Origin: Cymbidium sinense
Taxonomy: Eukaryota > Streptophyta > Magnoliopsida > Asparagales > Orchidaceae
Direction: 5' to 3'
DNA length: 64,000 nucleotides
Assembly: GCA_021442155.1 (NCBI GenBank)
Contig: CM038222.1
Coordinates: 20,160,923 to 20,224,922, forward strand
Both the position numbers and the translations under genes were made by a program. Positions within the stretch are counted from its first letter, which is position 1, and the number at the start of each line of letters is the position of its first letter. The notes beneath the pieces are model-generated. The model had not been told where the DNA came from and did not search any database. It worked only from the letters and a program-made list of their open reading frames with translations. This document shows positions 38,101-49,865 of the stretch, in pieces.

Positions 38101-38695
38101 AGATTTTATTTTTAAGGATGTTTGGCACTTCATTAGATTTAAATATCAAGAGTCCTTGGTTTTTACTAAAATCTAGAATATTTATGTCCCAACTTCATTT
38201 TTGGTTTTAACTTGGCGCATTCTAAAGCATTATATCCCTGTGGATCTACTCTTTTAAAAAAAAGGCTTCCATCTCCCCCTAAGTTCTACTGTTGTTATCA
38301 CATTGAAATTGTGGATCTTGTTTTTGTGAATGGACCTATTGCTGCTAAAGTATAGAATTGGTATGATAATATTTCTAACACTTTCCATTTTAATGGTTAA
38401 TTTTCTATTATGCAACTTCTTGAAGCTTGTTTCTCTCATACTTCTAAAGGTCATGTTAAAATTGTTTTAGCTACTACTATTCTTTGGTATATTTGGATGG
38501 AGAGATCTGATGCTAAGCATCGTAATATTCCTATGAACTTTCGTCGTATTATTTCTTGAGCCAAATATAAAATTATGTGTCTTTTCAAAGCTAATCTTCT
38601 TACTTACTCTAGTTTTAAAAGGTGCAAGTCTATGGCCTTCAATTTTGGGATTAACTTTCCCTCTTGTAATGCTTCTCCTACCCAGAAAATTATAA
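35160..38695 (+). pseudogene. LINE B ORF2 (endonuclease-reverse transcriptase), broken
   Basis: The endonuclease part runs from about 35160 to 35800, with a Leu-Ser-Asp-His-x-Pro-Leu motif near 35750. The pre-RT segment at 36100-36240 carries the Gly-Asp-Arg-Asn-Thr-Lys-Tyr-Phe-His block. RT is open in two large pieces (36603-36947 and 36954-37340) separated by one stop. It shows the His-Asp-Ile-Ser-Lys-Ala-Tyr-Asp block (motif A) and catalytic Phe-Ala-Asp-Asp at 37137-37148. A zf-RVT-like Cys-rich block sits around 38200-38350. A Trp-Tyr-Ile-Trp-Met-Glu-Arg block follows near 38485. The catalytic residues survive but the frame is broken throughout. Confidence 0.88.
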
Positions 38696-38697
38696 AC

Positions 38698-41600
38698 TAA
38701 CCCTAAACCCTAAACCTTAAACCTACGATCATAAAACTATAACCTTAAACCCTAAGCCCTAAAAAACCCTAAACCTAAACCTTAAACCCTAAACTCTAAA
38801 CATCAAACCCTAAACTAACCCTAAACCCATAACCTAAAACCCTAAACCATAAACCCTAACCTAGCCTAACACACTAAACCTAAATTTAAACCTAAACCAA
38901 AACCCTAAACCCTAAACAACCCTAAACCTGAACATACCCTATACATACCCTAAACCCTAAACCTAAAACCCTCCAAAACCCTAAAGCTAAACCTAAACTT
39001 TAAACTAAACCATAACCCTAAACCCTAAAGGCTAAAATCCTAAACCATAAACCCAAACACTAAACCCTAAACCCAAATGCCTAAACCCACATAAAAATCT
39101 AAACCTAAACTAAATAAAATTGGATAATAAGATAAATACAATACCTAAACCTAAATAAATAAAAAATAAAATATATAACAAAATAAAACATAAACTTAAA
39201 AAATAAAATAAAATAAAAAATTAAAATAAACTAAAATAAAATAAACCTAATAAGAAACCTAAATAAAATAAAATTGAACCTAAAATAACAATAAAATAAA
39301 CCTACAATAAAATAAAATAAAAGCCAAAATAAAACCTTAACCTAAAAAATAAACCTAAAAATAAAAAAATGAAACCTAAACCCTAAACAAAAAAAACCCT
39401 AAACCAAAAATAAAAATAAAATAAATAAAATATAATAAACCTAAACATAAACTAAAATAAATACAACCTAAACCTAAACATAAAATAAACTAAACCTAAA
39501 CCTAAGATTAAACTTAATAAAATAAAAAAAACAAAAAAACCTAAACTTAAACTAAAAAAAACCTAAAAATAAACCAAAAATAAAAATCTAAACCTAAACC
39601 CAAAAATTTAAAATAAAAACATAAACCTAAACCTAAAAACTAAAATATAAAATAAAACTCAACTAAAAAATAAACCTAAACCTAAAATAAATTAAAATAA
39701 AAAACCCTAAACTAAAATATATAAACGTAAAATAAGTAAACTAAAGAAAAAAAATAAACCTAAAAAAATGAAAAATAAATTAAACAAAAATAAATAAAAA
39801 ATTAACTAAATAAACTAAATAAACATAAACCTACCAGTTTACTTAATTTTATTTTAAATAAAAACCCTAAAATTAAAACCCTGAACCCAAAAGCAAAAAT
39901 CCTAAACCTTAAACCCTAAACTCGAAACCATAAAATTTACCCTAAACCCTATACCCTAAACCCTAAACCCTAACCTTAAACTAACCCTAAACCACTCTAA
40001 AAAAAAGGCCAAAAAACCCTAAACCCTAAAGCCATAACCGTGACCCTAAACCTAAAACCTAAATCTAATCACTAAAGCCTTAAACCCTAAACCACTAGTG
40101 ACCCTAAACTTTAAACCCTAAACCCCAAAAACCCTAAATCCTAAACCCTAAACTAACCCTAAACCCTAAAACCTAAACCCTAAATCCTAAACTAACCCTA
40201 AGCCTTAAGCTAACTCTAAACACTAAACCCTATACCCTCAAAACCCTAAACACTAAAGCCTAAACCATAAACCCTAAACCGTAAACCTTAAACCCCAAAG
40301 CCCTAAAAACAAAAACCCTAAACCTTAATCCCTAAACCCAAAAAACCTAAAAACCTAAACCTAACCTAAATAAAATCTAATAATAAAATAAATAAAAAAC
40401 CTAAACATAAATGAAAAAAATATAATAAAATAAAATAATAACCTAAACTTAAACCAAAAAATAAAAGAAAATAAAAAATAAAAATAAACTAAAATAAAAT
40501 AAATAAAATCCTAAATTAAACTAATAAAATAAAATATTCCTAAGAATAAAAAACCTAAACAAACTAAAAACCAAATGTAAAATAAGAATAAAATAAACCT
40601 TAAATAAAATAAAATAAGAACTAAATAAAAACATATCCTAAAAAATGAAACCTAAACCCTAAACTAAAAGAAAACCCAAACCTAAAATAAAAATAAAATA
40701 AATAAAATAAAACAAACCTATACCTAAACTAAAATAAACTAAACTAAAATGAATAAAACCTAAACCTAAACCTAAAATAAACTAAACCTAGATCTAAACC
40801 TAAACGTAATAAAATATAATAAACTAAAAATAAACCTAAAGATAAATTAAAAAATAAAAGCAAAAAATAAACCTAAAATAAAAACGTAAAACCTAAACCT
40901 AAAAAATAAAATAAGAACCTAAACCTAAACCTAAAAAAAAAAAAAAAACCTAACCCTAAAAAATAAAATAAAGAATAAAACTCAACTAAAAAATAAACCT
41001 AAACCTAAAGAATAAACTAAAAAACTTAAACTAAAATAAATAAACTAAAAATAAATAAACTAAACTAAATAAAAATAAAAAATAAACCAAAATAAAAATA
41101 AAAAATAAAATAAACTCAAATAAATATAAAATAAATTAAATAAAACTACGGGTTTATGCTTTAAAAAAAACCCTAAAGAATCTAAACCCTAAATAAACCC
41201 TAAACCATAAACCCCTAAACCTACAACCTAAACTGCCATAAACACTAAACTTAAACTAAACCAAACCCTAAAGCCCTAAACTAACCAACCTAAAACCATA
41301 AAGCTAAAACCAAAACCCAAAACCTAAAGGCCCTAAACTAAATGCTAAAACCTAAATAAAGATCTAAACCTAAACCCTAAACCCAAAACTGACTTAAAAT
41401 ACTAAACTTAAAACTAAACCCTACCTAAAACCTAAAACCCCTAAACATAAAACCTAAAGGCCAAACTAAAAAAAACCTAAAACCAAAACCTAAAGCCTAA
41501 ACCCTAAACCTAAAGCCCTAAACTCTCAGACCTAAACTAAACCAAACTAAAAGATCACTAAAACCTAAACATAAGCCTAACTTAAACCCTAAACCTAAAC

Positions 41601-42178
41601 CCTAACTAAACCTAAACTTAAAACTGACCCCAAGACTAATAACCTAAAATTAAAACCTAAACCTAAAAGGCTAAGACCTAAGACTAATTCAAACCCTAAA
41701 CCAGGCTAAACCAAAACCCTAAACTAAGACCCTAAATGTGGTTAAACCCAAAACCAAAACCCTAAACCTAAACCACTAAAACCTAAACCTAAACCATAAA
41801 GCACCTGGGACCTCTAAACCCTAAAACTCTAAACCCCTAAATTAAACCTAAACCATAAACCCTAAACCTAATCCTAAAAAAAACCTAAACCCTAAACCTA
41901 AAATATTTAAACCCTAAACTTAAAAATAAACCTAAACCCTAAACCCTAAAAAAATGAAACCCTAAAGCTAAACCTAAACCCTAATCCTAAACCTAAACCT
42001 AAAAAACCCCACTCCCTAAACCCTAAACCTAAACCCTAAAACCTAAACTAAAAAATTAAAATCCTAAACCTAAAAAATAAACCTAAAACCTAAACTCTAA
42101 ACCCTATGCCCTAAACCCTAAACCCTAAAAATCTAAACCTAAACCTACACCTAAATCCCTAAACCGTAAAACAAAAAC
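38698..42178 (+). repeat. Degenerate telomere-like satellite, block 8
   Basis: Landmarks are near 39830-39850 and 41146-41165. From about 40831 to the end, the sequence is the left copy of a tandem duplication whose right copy begins at about 45740; shared rare variants include a CCTAAAGATAAATTAAAAAA-like string. At 41220-41870 the array is irregular, with GGCCCTAAA and AGACC words also seen at 46190-46830. No gene seen. Confidence 0.93.
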
Positions 42179-42312
42179 CTCACTCCCATGAGGTTGTTTG
42201 GCAATTTCATTTTCTCCTTCATAAGCACGTCTCTGTCTTGCATTTTTGGTGGATCCTTCTTTAATCTTGACCAATTTCTAGAGTTTTCTCAATCTCTGGC
42301 TAGCCACGAGGT

Positions 42313-43716
42313 GTGTCTCTTATGATTATGGTTGTGGTGACATCGAACCCATGGCTTATTTCTCCCATTTTGAATGATCCGACTAGGGCATCCAATTTTA
42401 TGGGGATTCATGAACCTAATGTCATTCATGCTATTAAATCCTTTAATGATGCACTTTCTAGTAAGAGCTCTACCACTTATGACTCAGTAAATTTGATTTC
42501 TACTTCTTTTTGAGGTATGCCTATGATCATGTGTTCGAATCTTGATGTCAAAATGCTTGGAAAACCTTTTGTATTTACTTTGATTGGAAAAATTTCTTTA
42601 TGCCAAATTTGAATAAGATCAGATATTTTTTCATAACCTTAAACTTTTGGGTGCTTTCTCTATTGGTTTGATCGATCCAAGACATATTCTAATTCAACTT
42701 ACAAAAAATTTAGATTATTCAATGGTTTTCTCCAAATGCACTTGTTGAAGTGGTATCCCCTTTCTCATATAAAGGAGGAATAACCTATTGTTCCTATGAG
42801 CTTTGCTCTTCCAAATACGAGAATCCATTATGTTACCCACCAAGTTTTATTTATTGTCAGGGCTATTTTCGATCGGCCGCTCCAAATCGATCAGGTGACC
42901 GTTGCGATATACCGTCCCTCTGTTTCTCGTATATTGGTTGAACTTGACATATCTAAAAAAACATCCTAAGGATGTCTAAATCAGATCTAAAATTTTGGTT
43001 ATTTATAGAAGGTCAAATTTGAAATTTTTCTAGGTTTTTGTTCCCATTGCAAGATACATGGTCATGATAATTCAAAGTGTTTTGTTCTTCACATGCATCT
43101 AAAAAAGAAAATTTTGAATGATCCTAACTCTAAATTAGCCACTAATAAAGTTAATAAAGCTCTTTTTGTGCCTAAAAATTACTTAAATGTTGATATTAGG
43201 TCAGATTCTTTGGAATCTTTTGATGTTTCAAAAATTGCTATTTCTATTTCTCATTCTGACCATGAAAAATGTACTAATAATGTTGAAAAAGATGATTTCT
43301 CCAACAACCTTTCTTTACATGAGAATATGCCTATTATGGCTAACTCCAAATTCAATGAGGCTAAAAAAAATAATGATTCATTCTCTAATGAGTATACTAC
43401 TGCTTCTTTGCTTGCATTAATTGATGAGAATGAGGTTTTAAATGATGATTTGAATGACAACTTGAATGTGGCTAAAATTCTTGAGCAAGACACTAATTCT
43501 AATATTGCTAATTGTGCATTGAATGGTATAATTTCTTCTCCTTCTCCAAATTCCAAAATTGATCTTCATTCTAAGCCCACCTTTCAAGAAAATGTTGATT
43601 TGGAATATGAGGAAGTTTTGATTAGAGATGTTCTTGTTGATCCTTATCCTATTAATAATATTCATAATCAATCTCTTCCCAATTGTGACACTTTTGATAA
43701 AAATAGAAAATTCTGA
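42313..43716 (+). pseudogene. LINE C ORF1 (zinc-knuckle gag-like), broken
   Basis: The N-terminal piece is 42313-42513; after stops and a frameshift the frame reaches an intact CCHC zinc knuckle (Cys-x2-Cys-x4-His-x4-Cys, 43039-43080). A 207-codon open tail (43093-43716) follows, rich in Asp, Asn, Glu and Ser and containing Leu-Leu-Ala-Leu-Ile-Asp-Glu-Asn. Copies D and E carry almost the same Ala-Leu-Ile-Asp-Glu-Asn block, so it is a family feature of unknown role. ORF1 proteins package LINE RNA; this one has stops upstream of the knuckle. Confidence 0.85.
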
Positions 43717-43893
43717 AACTATTTTAAAATGAAAACTAAGAACTCTAAGTTGCAACCTCCTAATCTTGCCACCCTCTTCACATAAATAATGTGTTATTTC
43801 AATTTTTGGCATAGGAGAGGATTTATTTTTTTCCCTCTCTCTTTATTATTATCATTTAATCTCCTTTTACAATTTTTTTATTTTTAATTCTTT

Positions 43894-44820
43894 TAGAATC
43901 TTAGAGGGATTGGTACCCTCACTGTTCGTAATCGTATTTAAAATCTCTACATAATAAACAATATCTCTTTACTTATTGTTATTGAACCTCCTATACGTGA
44001 TGATAAAATCAATCATGATGCTAGAATGCTTGGTTTTAGTAATTTTTTCTCTAACATTAGTAATAAAATTTGGTGCTTTTGGAACATCTTCTTAAATGTT
44101 TTAATTTTAGATGATGTTCAACAAGTTGTCAATACTCAAATTTCTTTTGGTGATCCTTGTGTGCTTGGCTCTTTTGTTTGTGCTTCTTGCAATAGAGTTG
44201 GCATGAACATTCTTTGGGAGAATTTAAGAAGTTTTGCTCTTTATTAACAAACCTTAGTTAGTTGGGGGTGATTTCAACACTATTCTATATTCATCTGAAA
44301 AAAGGGGTGGTTGTTCTCCTAATATTCATTCTATGGAAGAATTTTCATATATGACTTTTGATTGTAATCTTATTAACATTGGTTTTAAAGGATCTAATTA
44401 TACTTGGTAAAACTCTAAGCTCTAGCAATGACTTGATAGAATTCTTTTCAACTCTCATTGGATTAGTCAATGGCCTCTTACCTCTGCTGGCCATTTGAGT
44501 ATAACTTTATCTGATCATGCGCCTATTTTGGTTTCTGTTAAAGATAACTCTAAAAAATTAAACACCTCGCCCTCTTTCAAATTTCAAAATATGTGGATTC
44601 AGCATTTGGATTTTCTTAAAGTTATGGCCAATAATTGAAATGCTCCTTTACACCCTGATATTTTTATTAGGGGTATGCATAGATTATGGTTTAAGCTTAA
44701 AAGGATAAAAAAAAATGTAGTTTGGTGGAATAAACATTATTTTAAAAATCTTTTTGCTAACATAAAAAACATGAAACTTTTGGTTTGTGATCTTGAAAAT
44801 GTTGTTTTGTCTGATTCTTC
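43894..44820 (+). pseudogene. LINE C ORF2 endonuclease, broken and truncated
   Basis: It begins at the usual Trp-Asn-x-Arg-Gly start of apurinic-type LINE endonucleases, with Trp changed to a TAG stop. Gly-Gly-Asp-Phe-Asn (44264-44278) and Ser-Asp-His-Ala-Pro (44510-44524), which line the active site in this family, are still present. Frameshifts separate them. The reading ends at 44820 before any RT motif. Confidence 0.86.
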
Positions 44821-44912
44821 AGAGCTTTTATGCTTTTCATGTTGTCAAACAACTGAATAATGAAAATAGATGGCGAGTGCTTGATCAAATTGATCAGGTC
44901 ATGTAGGAATAA

Positions 44913-45016
44913 GGTTCAAATCTCTCAGTCTGTTAGGATGCCTCAGCTACATACATCACTACACTTCTACTTGACATCTATCATAATGATAAATGGCTCA
45001 TCTCATCCTGACCTTA
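44913..45016 (-). rRNA. rrn4.5: Plastid 4.5S rRNA pseudogene copy
   Basis: About 104 bases, the normal length of plastid 4.5S rRNA, read on the minus strand from ...AGGTCAGGATGAG to ...GAGATTTGAACC. In plastids this RNA is the processed 3' end of the large-subunit rRNA. Here it is nuclear, mutated and without a plastid promoter, so it should not be expressed. Confidence 0.92.
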
Positions 45017-45117
45017 TCTTGGATTCTCAATACTTCTATCATTCTATCCCCGCAGGGGCAGAGAACCCACTGTTGTCTCGGTTGTGCTATCGGAGACTCT
45101 AGGGAAGTCAAAATAGG

Positions 45118-45733
45118 AAAGCACTCATCTTGGGGTGGGCTTACTACTTAGATTCTTTCAGTAGTTATCCACTCTGCACTTGGATACCCAGCATTTACCA
45201 TAGGCATGATAATTGGTACACCAGAGGTGCGTCCTTCCCAATCCTCTCATACTACAGAAAGGCCCTCTCAATCCTCTAAAGCCCGCACCAGATGTGGACC
45301 AAATTGTCTCACAAAGTTCTAAACCCAGCTCACATACTGCTTTACTGGGCGGACAGCCCAACCCTTGGAACATACTGTAGCCCCAGGTGGTGAAGAGTCG
45401 ACATCGAGGTGCCAAACCTTCCCGTCGATGTGAACTCTTTGGGAAGATCAACCTATTATCCCTAGAGTAACTTTTATCCTTTGAGCGACGACCCTTCCAC
45501 TCGGCACCGTTGGATCACTAAGGTCGACTTTCGTCCCTGCTCGATGGGTGGATCTTGCAGTCAAGCTCTCTTATGCCCTTGCACTCGAGGGCTCCATCTC
45601 CCGAGGAAACCTTTGCCTCCCTACCTTTTTGGGAGGCCTATGCCCCATAGAAGCTGTCTACAGAGACTGTCCCTTGGCCAGATTTCGACACACAATTCTA
45701 GCTCTTCTGTGGTATATCACTCAGATGGCTTGA
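45118..45733 (-). rRNA. rrn23: Plastid 23S rRNA 3' fragment (pseudogene)
   Basis: The 3'-terminal ~0.6 kb of plastid 23S rRNA on the minus strand. Recognisable + strand strings include GTTATCCCTAGAGTAACTTT-like sequence (here with ATTATCCC), the GGTACACCAGAGGTGCGTCC sarcin-ricin-loop region and CATCGAGGTGCCAAACC. These belong to domains V-VI, the peptidyl-transferase and factor-binding parts. A few internal deletions occur around 45595-45700. Open frames on either strand through this stretch are incidental. Confidence 0.95.
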
Positions 45734-45735
45734 GC

Positions 45736-47196
45736 ATCGCTAAAAATAAACCTAAAGCTAAATTAAAAAATAAAAGGTAAAAATAAACCTAAAACCTAAA
45801 CCTAAACCTAAAAATAAAAAAGAAAACCTAAACCTAAAAAATAAAATAAAAAATAATACTCAACTAAAAAATAAACCTAAACTTAAAAAATAAACTAAAA
45901 AAAACCTAAACTAAAATAAATAAACTTAAAATAAATAAACTAAACTAAATAGTAATAAAAAATAAACCAAAATAAAAATAAAAAATAAAATAAACCAAAT
46001 AAACGAATAAAAAACTAAATTAAACTAAACCTACCAGTTTACTTAAATTTTTTTTAAAAAAACTAAACCCTAAACCTAAACCTAAAACAACCCTAAACCC
46101 TAAACTTACACCCTAAACTACAACCCTAAACCCTAAACTCTAAACCAAGCCATAAACATTAACTAACCCTAAACCCTAAACCCTACACTACCCAACCTAA
46201 ACCTGACCAACCCTAACCTAACTAAACCCTAAATGAAACCCTAACCCTAAACTAAACCCTAAACAAACCTAAACTAAACCTAAACTGACCTAAACTAAAT
46301 AAAAGGCTCTAAATAAACCCTAAATCTAAACCACACAATAAACTGGACTTAACTAAAGACCTAAACCTAAACTAACCCTAAACCTCCCTAAAACCTAAAC
46401 CCTAAACCAGGCTAAAACTAAAACCCTAAACTAAACTAAACCCTGGCTCTCTAAACCTAAATCTAAGGCCCTAATCCTAAACCTAAACTAAAATTAAAGG
46501 CCCTAAAGATCATTTTAAACCTAAACCAAACTAAACTAAATATTAAACTTAAACTTAAACTAAAGCCTGGAACCAAACCTACTAAAGGCTAAACCTAAAC
46601 CAAACTAAAACCAAAACATGAACAAAAAACCCTAAACTAAACTAAATTGAAACCATAAACCTAAACTAAACCTAGTTTGGGATAAACTAAAACCCTAAAA
46701 TAATAAAACCTAAAAGCCTAAAAGCCCTGGGCCTAAACCCCTAAACCCATCAGCCAAAACAAACTTAAACCAAAACCTAAAAGGCTTAAAAGGCCTAAAC
46801 CCTAAACCAAACCCTAACCAAACCTAAAATCTAAACCTTAAACCCTAAACACCTAAGCTAAACCTAAATCCTAAACCCTAAAACCCTAAACCCATAAACT
46901 AAACCTAAATCCTAAACCCTAAACCTAAAAATAAACCTAAACCCTAAACCCTAAAAAAAATTAAACCCTAAAACTAAACCTAAACCGTAAACATAAACCT
47001 AAACCCTAAACCAAAACCACTAAACCTAAAAAATCCTAAACTTAACCTAAACCCTAAAATCTAAACTTAAGAAATAAAAATATAAACCTAAAAAATAAAC
47101 CTAAAACCTAAACCCTAAAAAAACCCTAAACCCTAAACCCTAAAATTCTAAACCTAAACCTACACCTAAAACCCTTAACCCAAAAACCTGAAAACC
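45736..47196 (+). repeat. Satellite, start of right duplication copy
   Basis: It resumes directly after the plastid piece at a sequence matching 40831 onward. The landmark is at 46030-46050. The irregular block at 46130-46850 carries GG-containing heptamer variants (AAAGGCCCTAAA, GGCTAAAC) shared with 41220-41870. No gene seen. Confidence 0.93.
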
Positions 47197-49865
47197 CTCG
47201 CTCCCTTGAGGTTCTTTGGTGATTTCATTTTCCCCTTCACCAGCACATCTCTATCTTGCATTTTTGGTGGATCCTTCTTCAATCTCGACCAATTTCTAGA
47301 GTTTTCTCAATCTCTGGCTAGTCACGAGATGTGTCTCTTATGATTATGGCTGCGGTGACATCGAACCCATGGCTTATTTCTCCCATTTCGGATGATCCAG
47401 CTAGGGCATCTAATTTTATGGTGATTCCGGAACCTAATGTCATTCATGCTAATAAATCCTTTAAGGATAAACTTTCTAGTAAGAGCTCTACCACTTATGA
47501 CTTGGTGAATCTAATTTCTACTTCTTTTTGAGGTATGCCTATGATCATGTGTTCAGATCTTGATGTCAAAAAGCTTACAAAACCTTTTGTATTTACTTTG
47601 ATTGGAAAAATTTATTTGTGCCAGCCGAATTTGGATAAGATCTGATATTTTTTTCATAACAATAAAAGTTTGGGTGCTTTCTCTATTGGTTTGATCGATC
47701 CAAGACATAATCTAATTCAACTTATGAATAATTTGGATTATTCAAGGGTTTTCTCATGGTCAATCTCATTTTGTCTTTAATTGCCAAATGCACTTGTTGA
47801 AGTGGTATCCCCTTGTTGATATAAAGGAGGAATCACCTATCTTCTTGTGTGGTTAGCTCTTCCAAATATGAGAATCCATCATGTTACCCCAGGTTTTATT
47901 TGTTATCAGGGCTTTTTTTGATCACGCCCAAATCGACAGACGACCGGGAGATCCTCGGCCCCGTTCGTATATTGGTTGAACTTGACATATCTAAAAAACA
48001 TCCTAAGGATGTGTAGATCGGATCTAAAAATTTTGGTTATTTAAAAAAGGTCAAATTTGAAAATTTTCTAGTTTTTTGTTCCCATTACAAGATACATGGT
48101 CATGATAATTCAGAGTGTTTGTTCTTCACCCACATCTAAAAACAAATTTGAATGATCCTAACTTTAAATTAGCAACTGATAAAGTTAATAAAGCTATTTT
48201 AGTGCCTAAAACTAACTTAAATATTAATATTATGTTGGATTCTTTGGAATCTTTTGATGTTCCAACAATTGTTATTTTTGTTTCTCATTCTGACCATGAC
48301 AAAGGTACTAATAATGTTGAAAAAGATGATTTCTCCAACAACCATTCTTTACATGAGAATATTGCCTATTATGGCTAACTCCAAATTCAAAGAGGCTGAA
48401 AAAAGTGATGATTCATTCTATGAGTATATTACTGCTTCTATGCTAGCATTAATTGATGAGAATGAGGTTTAAATGATGATTTGAATGATAACTTGAGTGT
48501 GGCTAAAAGTCTTGAGCAAAACACTAATTTTAATATTGGTAATTGTGCGTTGAATGGTATAATTTCTTCTCCTTCTCCAAATTCCAAGATTGATCTTCAT
48601 TCTAAGCCCACCTTTCAAGAAAATGTTGATTTGGAATAGGAGGAAGTTCTGATTAGAGATGTTCTTCGATCCTTATCCTATTAATAATATTCTAATCATT
48701 ATCTTTCTAATGGTGACACTTTGGATAAAAATAGAAAATTCCAAACTATTTTTAAAAAGAAAACTAAGAACTCTAAGATTCAACCTCCTAATCTTGCCAA
48801 ATCTTCTAAATCTAGACCCTCTTCACATAAATAATGTGTTTTTTCAATTTTTGGCTTAGGGGAGATTTTTTTTCTTTCCCTCTCTCTTTATTATTACCAT
48901 TTAATCTCCTTTTACAATTTTTTATTTTTAATTCTCTTATTTGGAATGTTAGAGGGGATTGGTACATTTAGTGTTTGTAATCGTATTTAAAATCTCTACA
49001 TAATTAACAATATCTCTTTACTTATTGTTATTGAACCTCTATCGTCTTGATAAAATCAATCATGTTGCGAATGCTTGGATTGATAATTTTTTTCTCGAAC
49101 ATTAGTAATAAAATTTGGTGCTTTTGGAGCAACTTCTTAAATGTTTTAATTTTAGATGATCTTCAACAAGTTGTCAATGCTCAAATTTCTTTTATTGATT
49201 CTTGTGTTCTTGGCTCTTTTGTTTGTGCTTCTTGTAATAGAGCTGGCCTGAACATTCTTTAGGAGAAATTAAGAAGTTTTGCTCTTTTTTTTTTAACAAA
49301 CATTGGTTGGTTGGGGGTGATTTTAACACTATTCTGTATTCATCTGAAAGAAGGGGTGGTTGTTCTCATAATATTCATTCTATGGAAAAATTTCCAGATG
49401 ACTCTTGATTGTAATCTTATTGACATTGGTTTTAAATGCTCTAATTATACTTGGTAAAACTCTAAGGTCTGGTAATGACTTGATAGAATTCCTTTCAACT
49501 CTCATGGATTAATCAATAGCCTCTTACCTCTACTGACCATTTGTGTAAAACTTTATCTGATCATGCCCCTCTTTTGGTTTGTGTTAAAGATAACTCTAAA
49601 AAATTAAACACCTTGCCCTCTTTCAGATTTCAAATTATGTGGATTCAGCATTTGGATTTTCTTAAAGTTATGGCCAATAATTGTATTACTCGTTTACACC
49701 CTGATATTTTTATTAGGGGTATGGATAGATTAGGGTTTAAACTTAAAAGGCACAAACAAAATGTAGTTTAGTGGACAAACATTATTTTGAAAATCTTTTT
49801 GCTAATATAAAAAACATGGAACTTTTGGTTTGTGATCTTGAAAATGTTGTTTTGTCTGATTCTTC
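45740..49865 (+). repeat. Tandem duplication, right copy (satellite + LINE D)
   Basis: This aligns in order with 40831-44820. The duplicated segment is ~4.0 kb on the left and ~4.1 kb on the right; the repeat distance is ~5.0 kb because the plastid piece is included. The right copy continues past the break point of the left copy into LINE RT, so it represents the longer form. Confidence 0.85.
47331..48835 (+). pseudogene. LINE D ORF1, broken
   Basis: The N-terminal piece (47331-47531) and C-terminal acidic tail (48115-48835 in several frames) match copy C. The zinc-knuckle region at about 48080-48120 reads Cys-x2-Tyr-x4-His, so the second Cys ligand is lost, unlike copy C. A small deletion around 47940 and several frameshifts add to the damage. 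The Ala-Leu-Ile-Asp-Glu-Asn block is kept near 48446. Confidence 0.83.

Larger units (their letters stand above)
33488..38697 (+). mobile_element. L1-like LINE, copy B (ORF1 + EN + RT + zf-RVT; 3' end missing)
   Basis: A 5.2 kb non-LTR retrotransposon of the plant L1 type. From 5' to 3': leader, ORF1 with degraded DUF4283-like domain and zinc knuckle, endonuclease, reverse transcriptase, zf-RVT-like region, and the linker that normally precedes RNase H. There is no RNase H, 3' UTR, A-tail or target duplication. The element stops near ATTATAAACTAACCCTAAAC and runs straight into CCCTAAA array. Many stops and frameshifts make it dead. It is the longest LINE here and lies on the CCCTAAA strand. 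Confidence 0.92.
40831..44820 (+). repeat. Tandem duplication, left copy (satellite + LINE C)
   Basis: Its order (satellite body, landmark, irregular CCCTAAA block, LINE 5' end, ORF1, endonuclease) repeats at 45740-49865. Homology covers the array flanks as well as the LINE, so the second LINE arose by duplication of the whole segment and not by a second insertion. The left copy ends abruptly at 44820, where plastid DNA begins. Confidence 0.85.
42179..44820 (+). mobile_element. L1-like LINE, copy C (5' part, cut by plastid DNA)
   Basis: It has the LINE 5' leader, ORF1 and endonuclease region. The last LINE bases are TTGTCTGATTCTTC (44807-44820). In copy D the same string continues into the pre-RT region, so copy C was broken here and joined to plastid DNA. 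The leader differs from those of copies B and E but equals that of D. Confidence 0.92.
44821..45735 (-). mobile_element. Nuclear plastid DNA insertion (NUPT): rrn23-rrn4.5-spacer
   Basis: This 0.9 kb piece of chloroplast inverted-repeat DNA, in the antisense direction relative to + strand, contains in + order the 4.5S-5S spacer, rrn4.5, the 23S-4.5S spacer and the 3' part of rrn23. Order and spacing match plastid genomes. The left edge abuts broken LINE C; the right edge abuts satellite at a point equivalent to about 40831. No poly(A) tail or target duplication is visible. The copy carries many C-to-T/G-to-A changes and small deletions compared with the plastid sequence as I recall it, so it is an old nuclear insertion and not organellar contamination. 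Confidence 0.95.

Noticed and set aside
45158..45780. Open frames of 60-99 codons on both strands
   Set aside because: They lie inside the plastid 23S rRNA fragment and are incidental.
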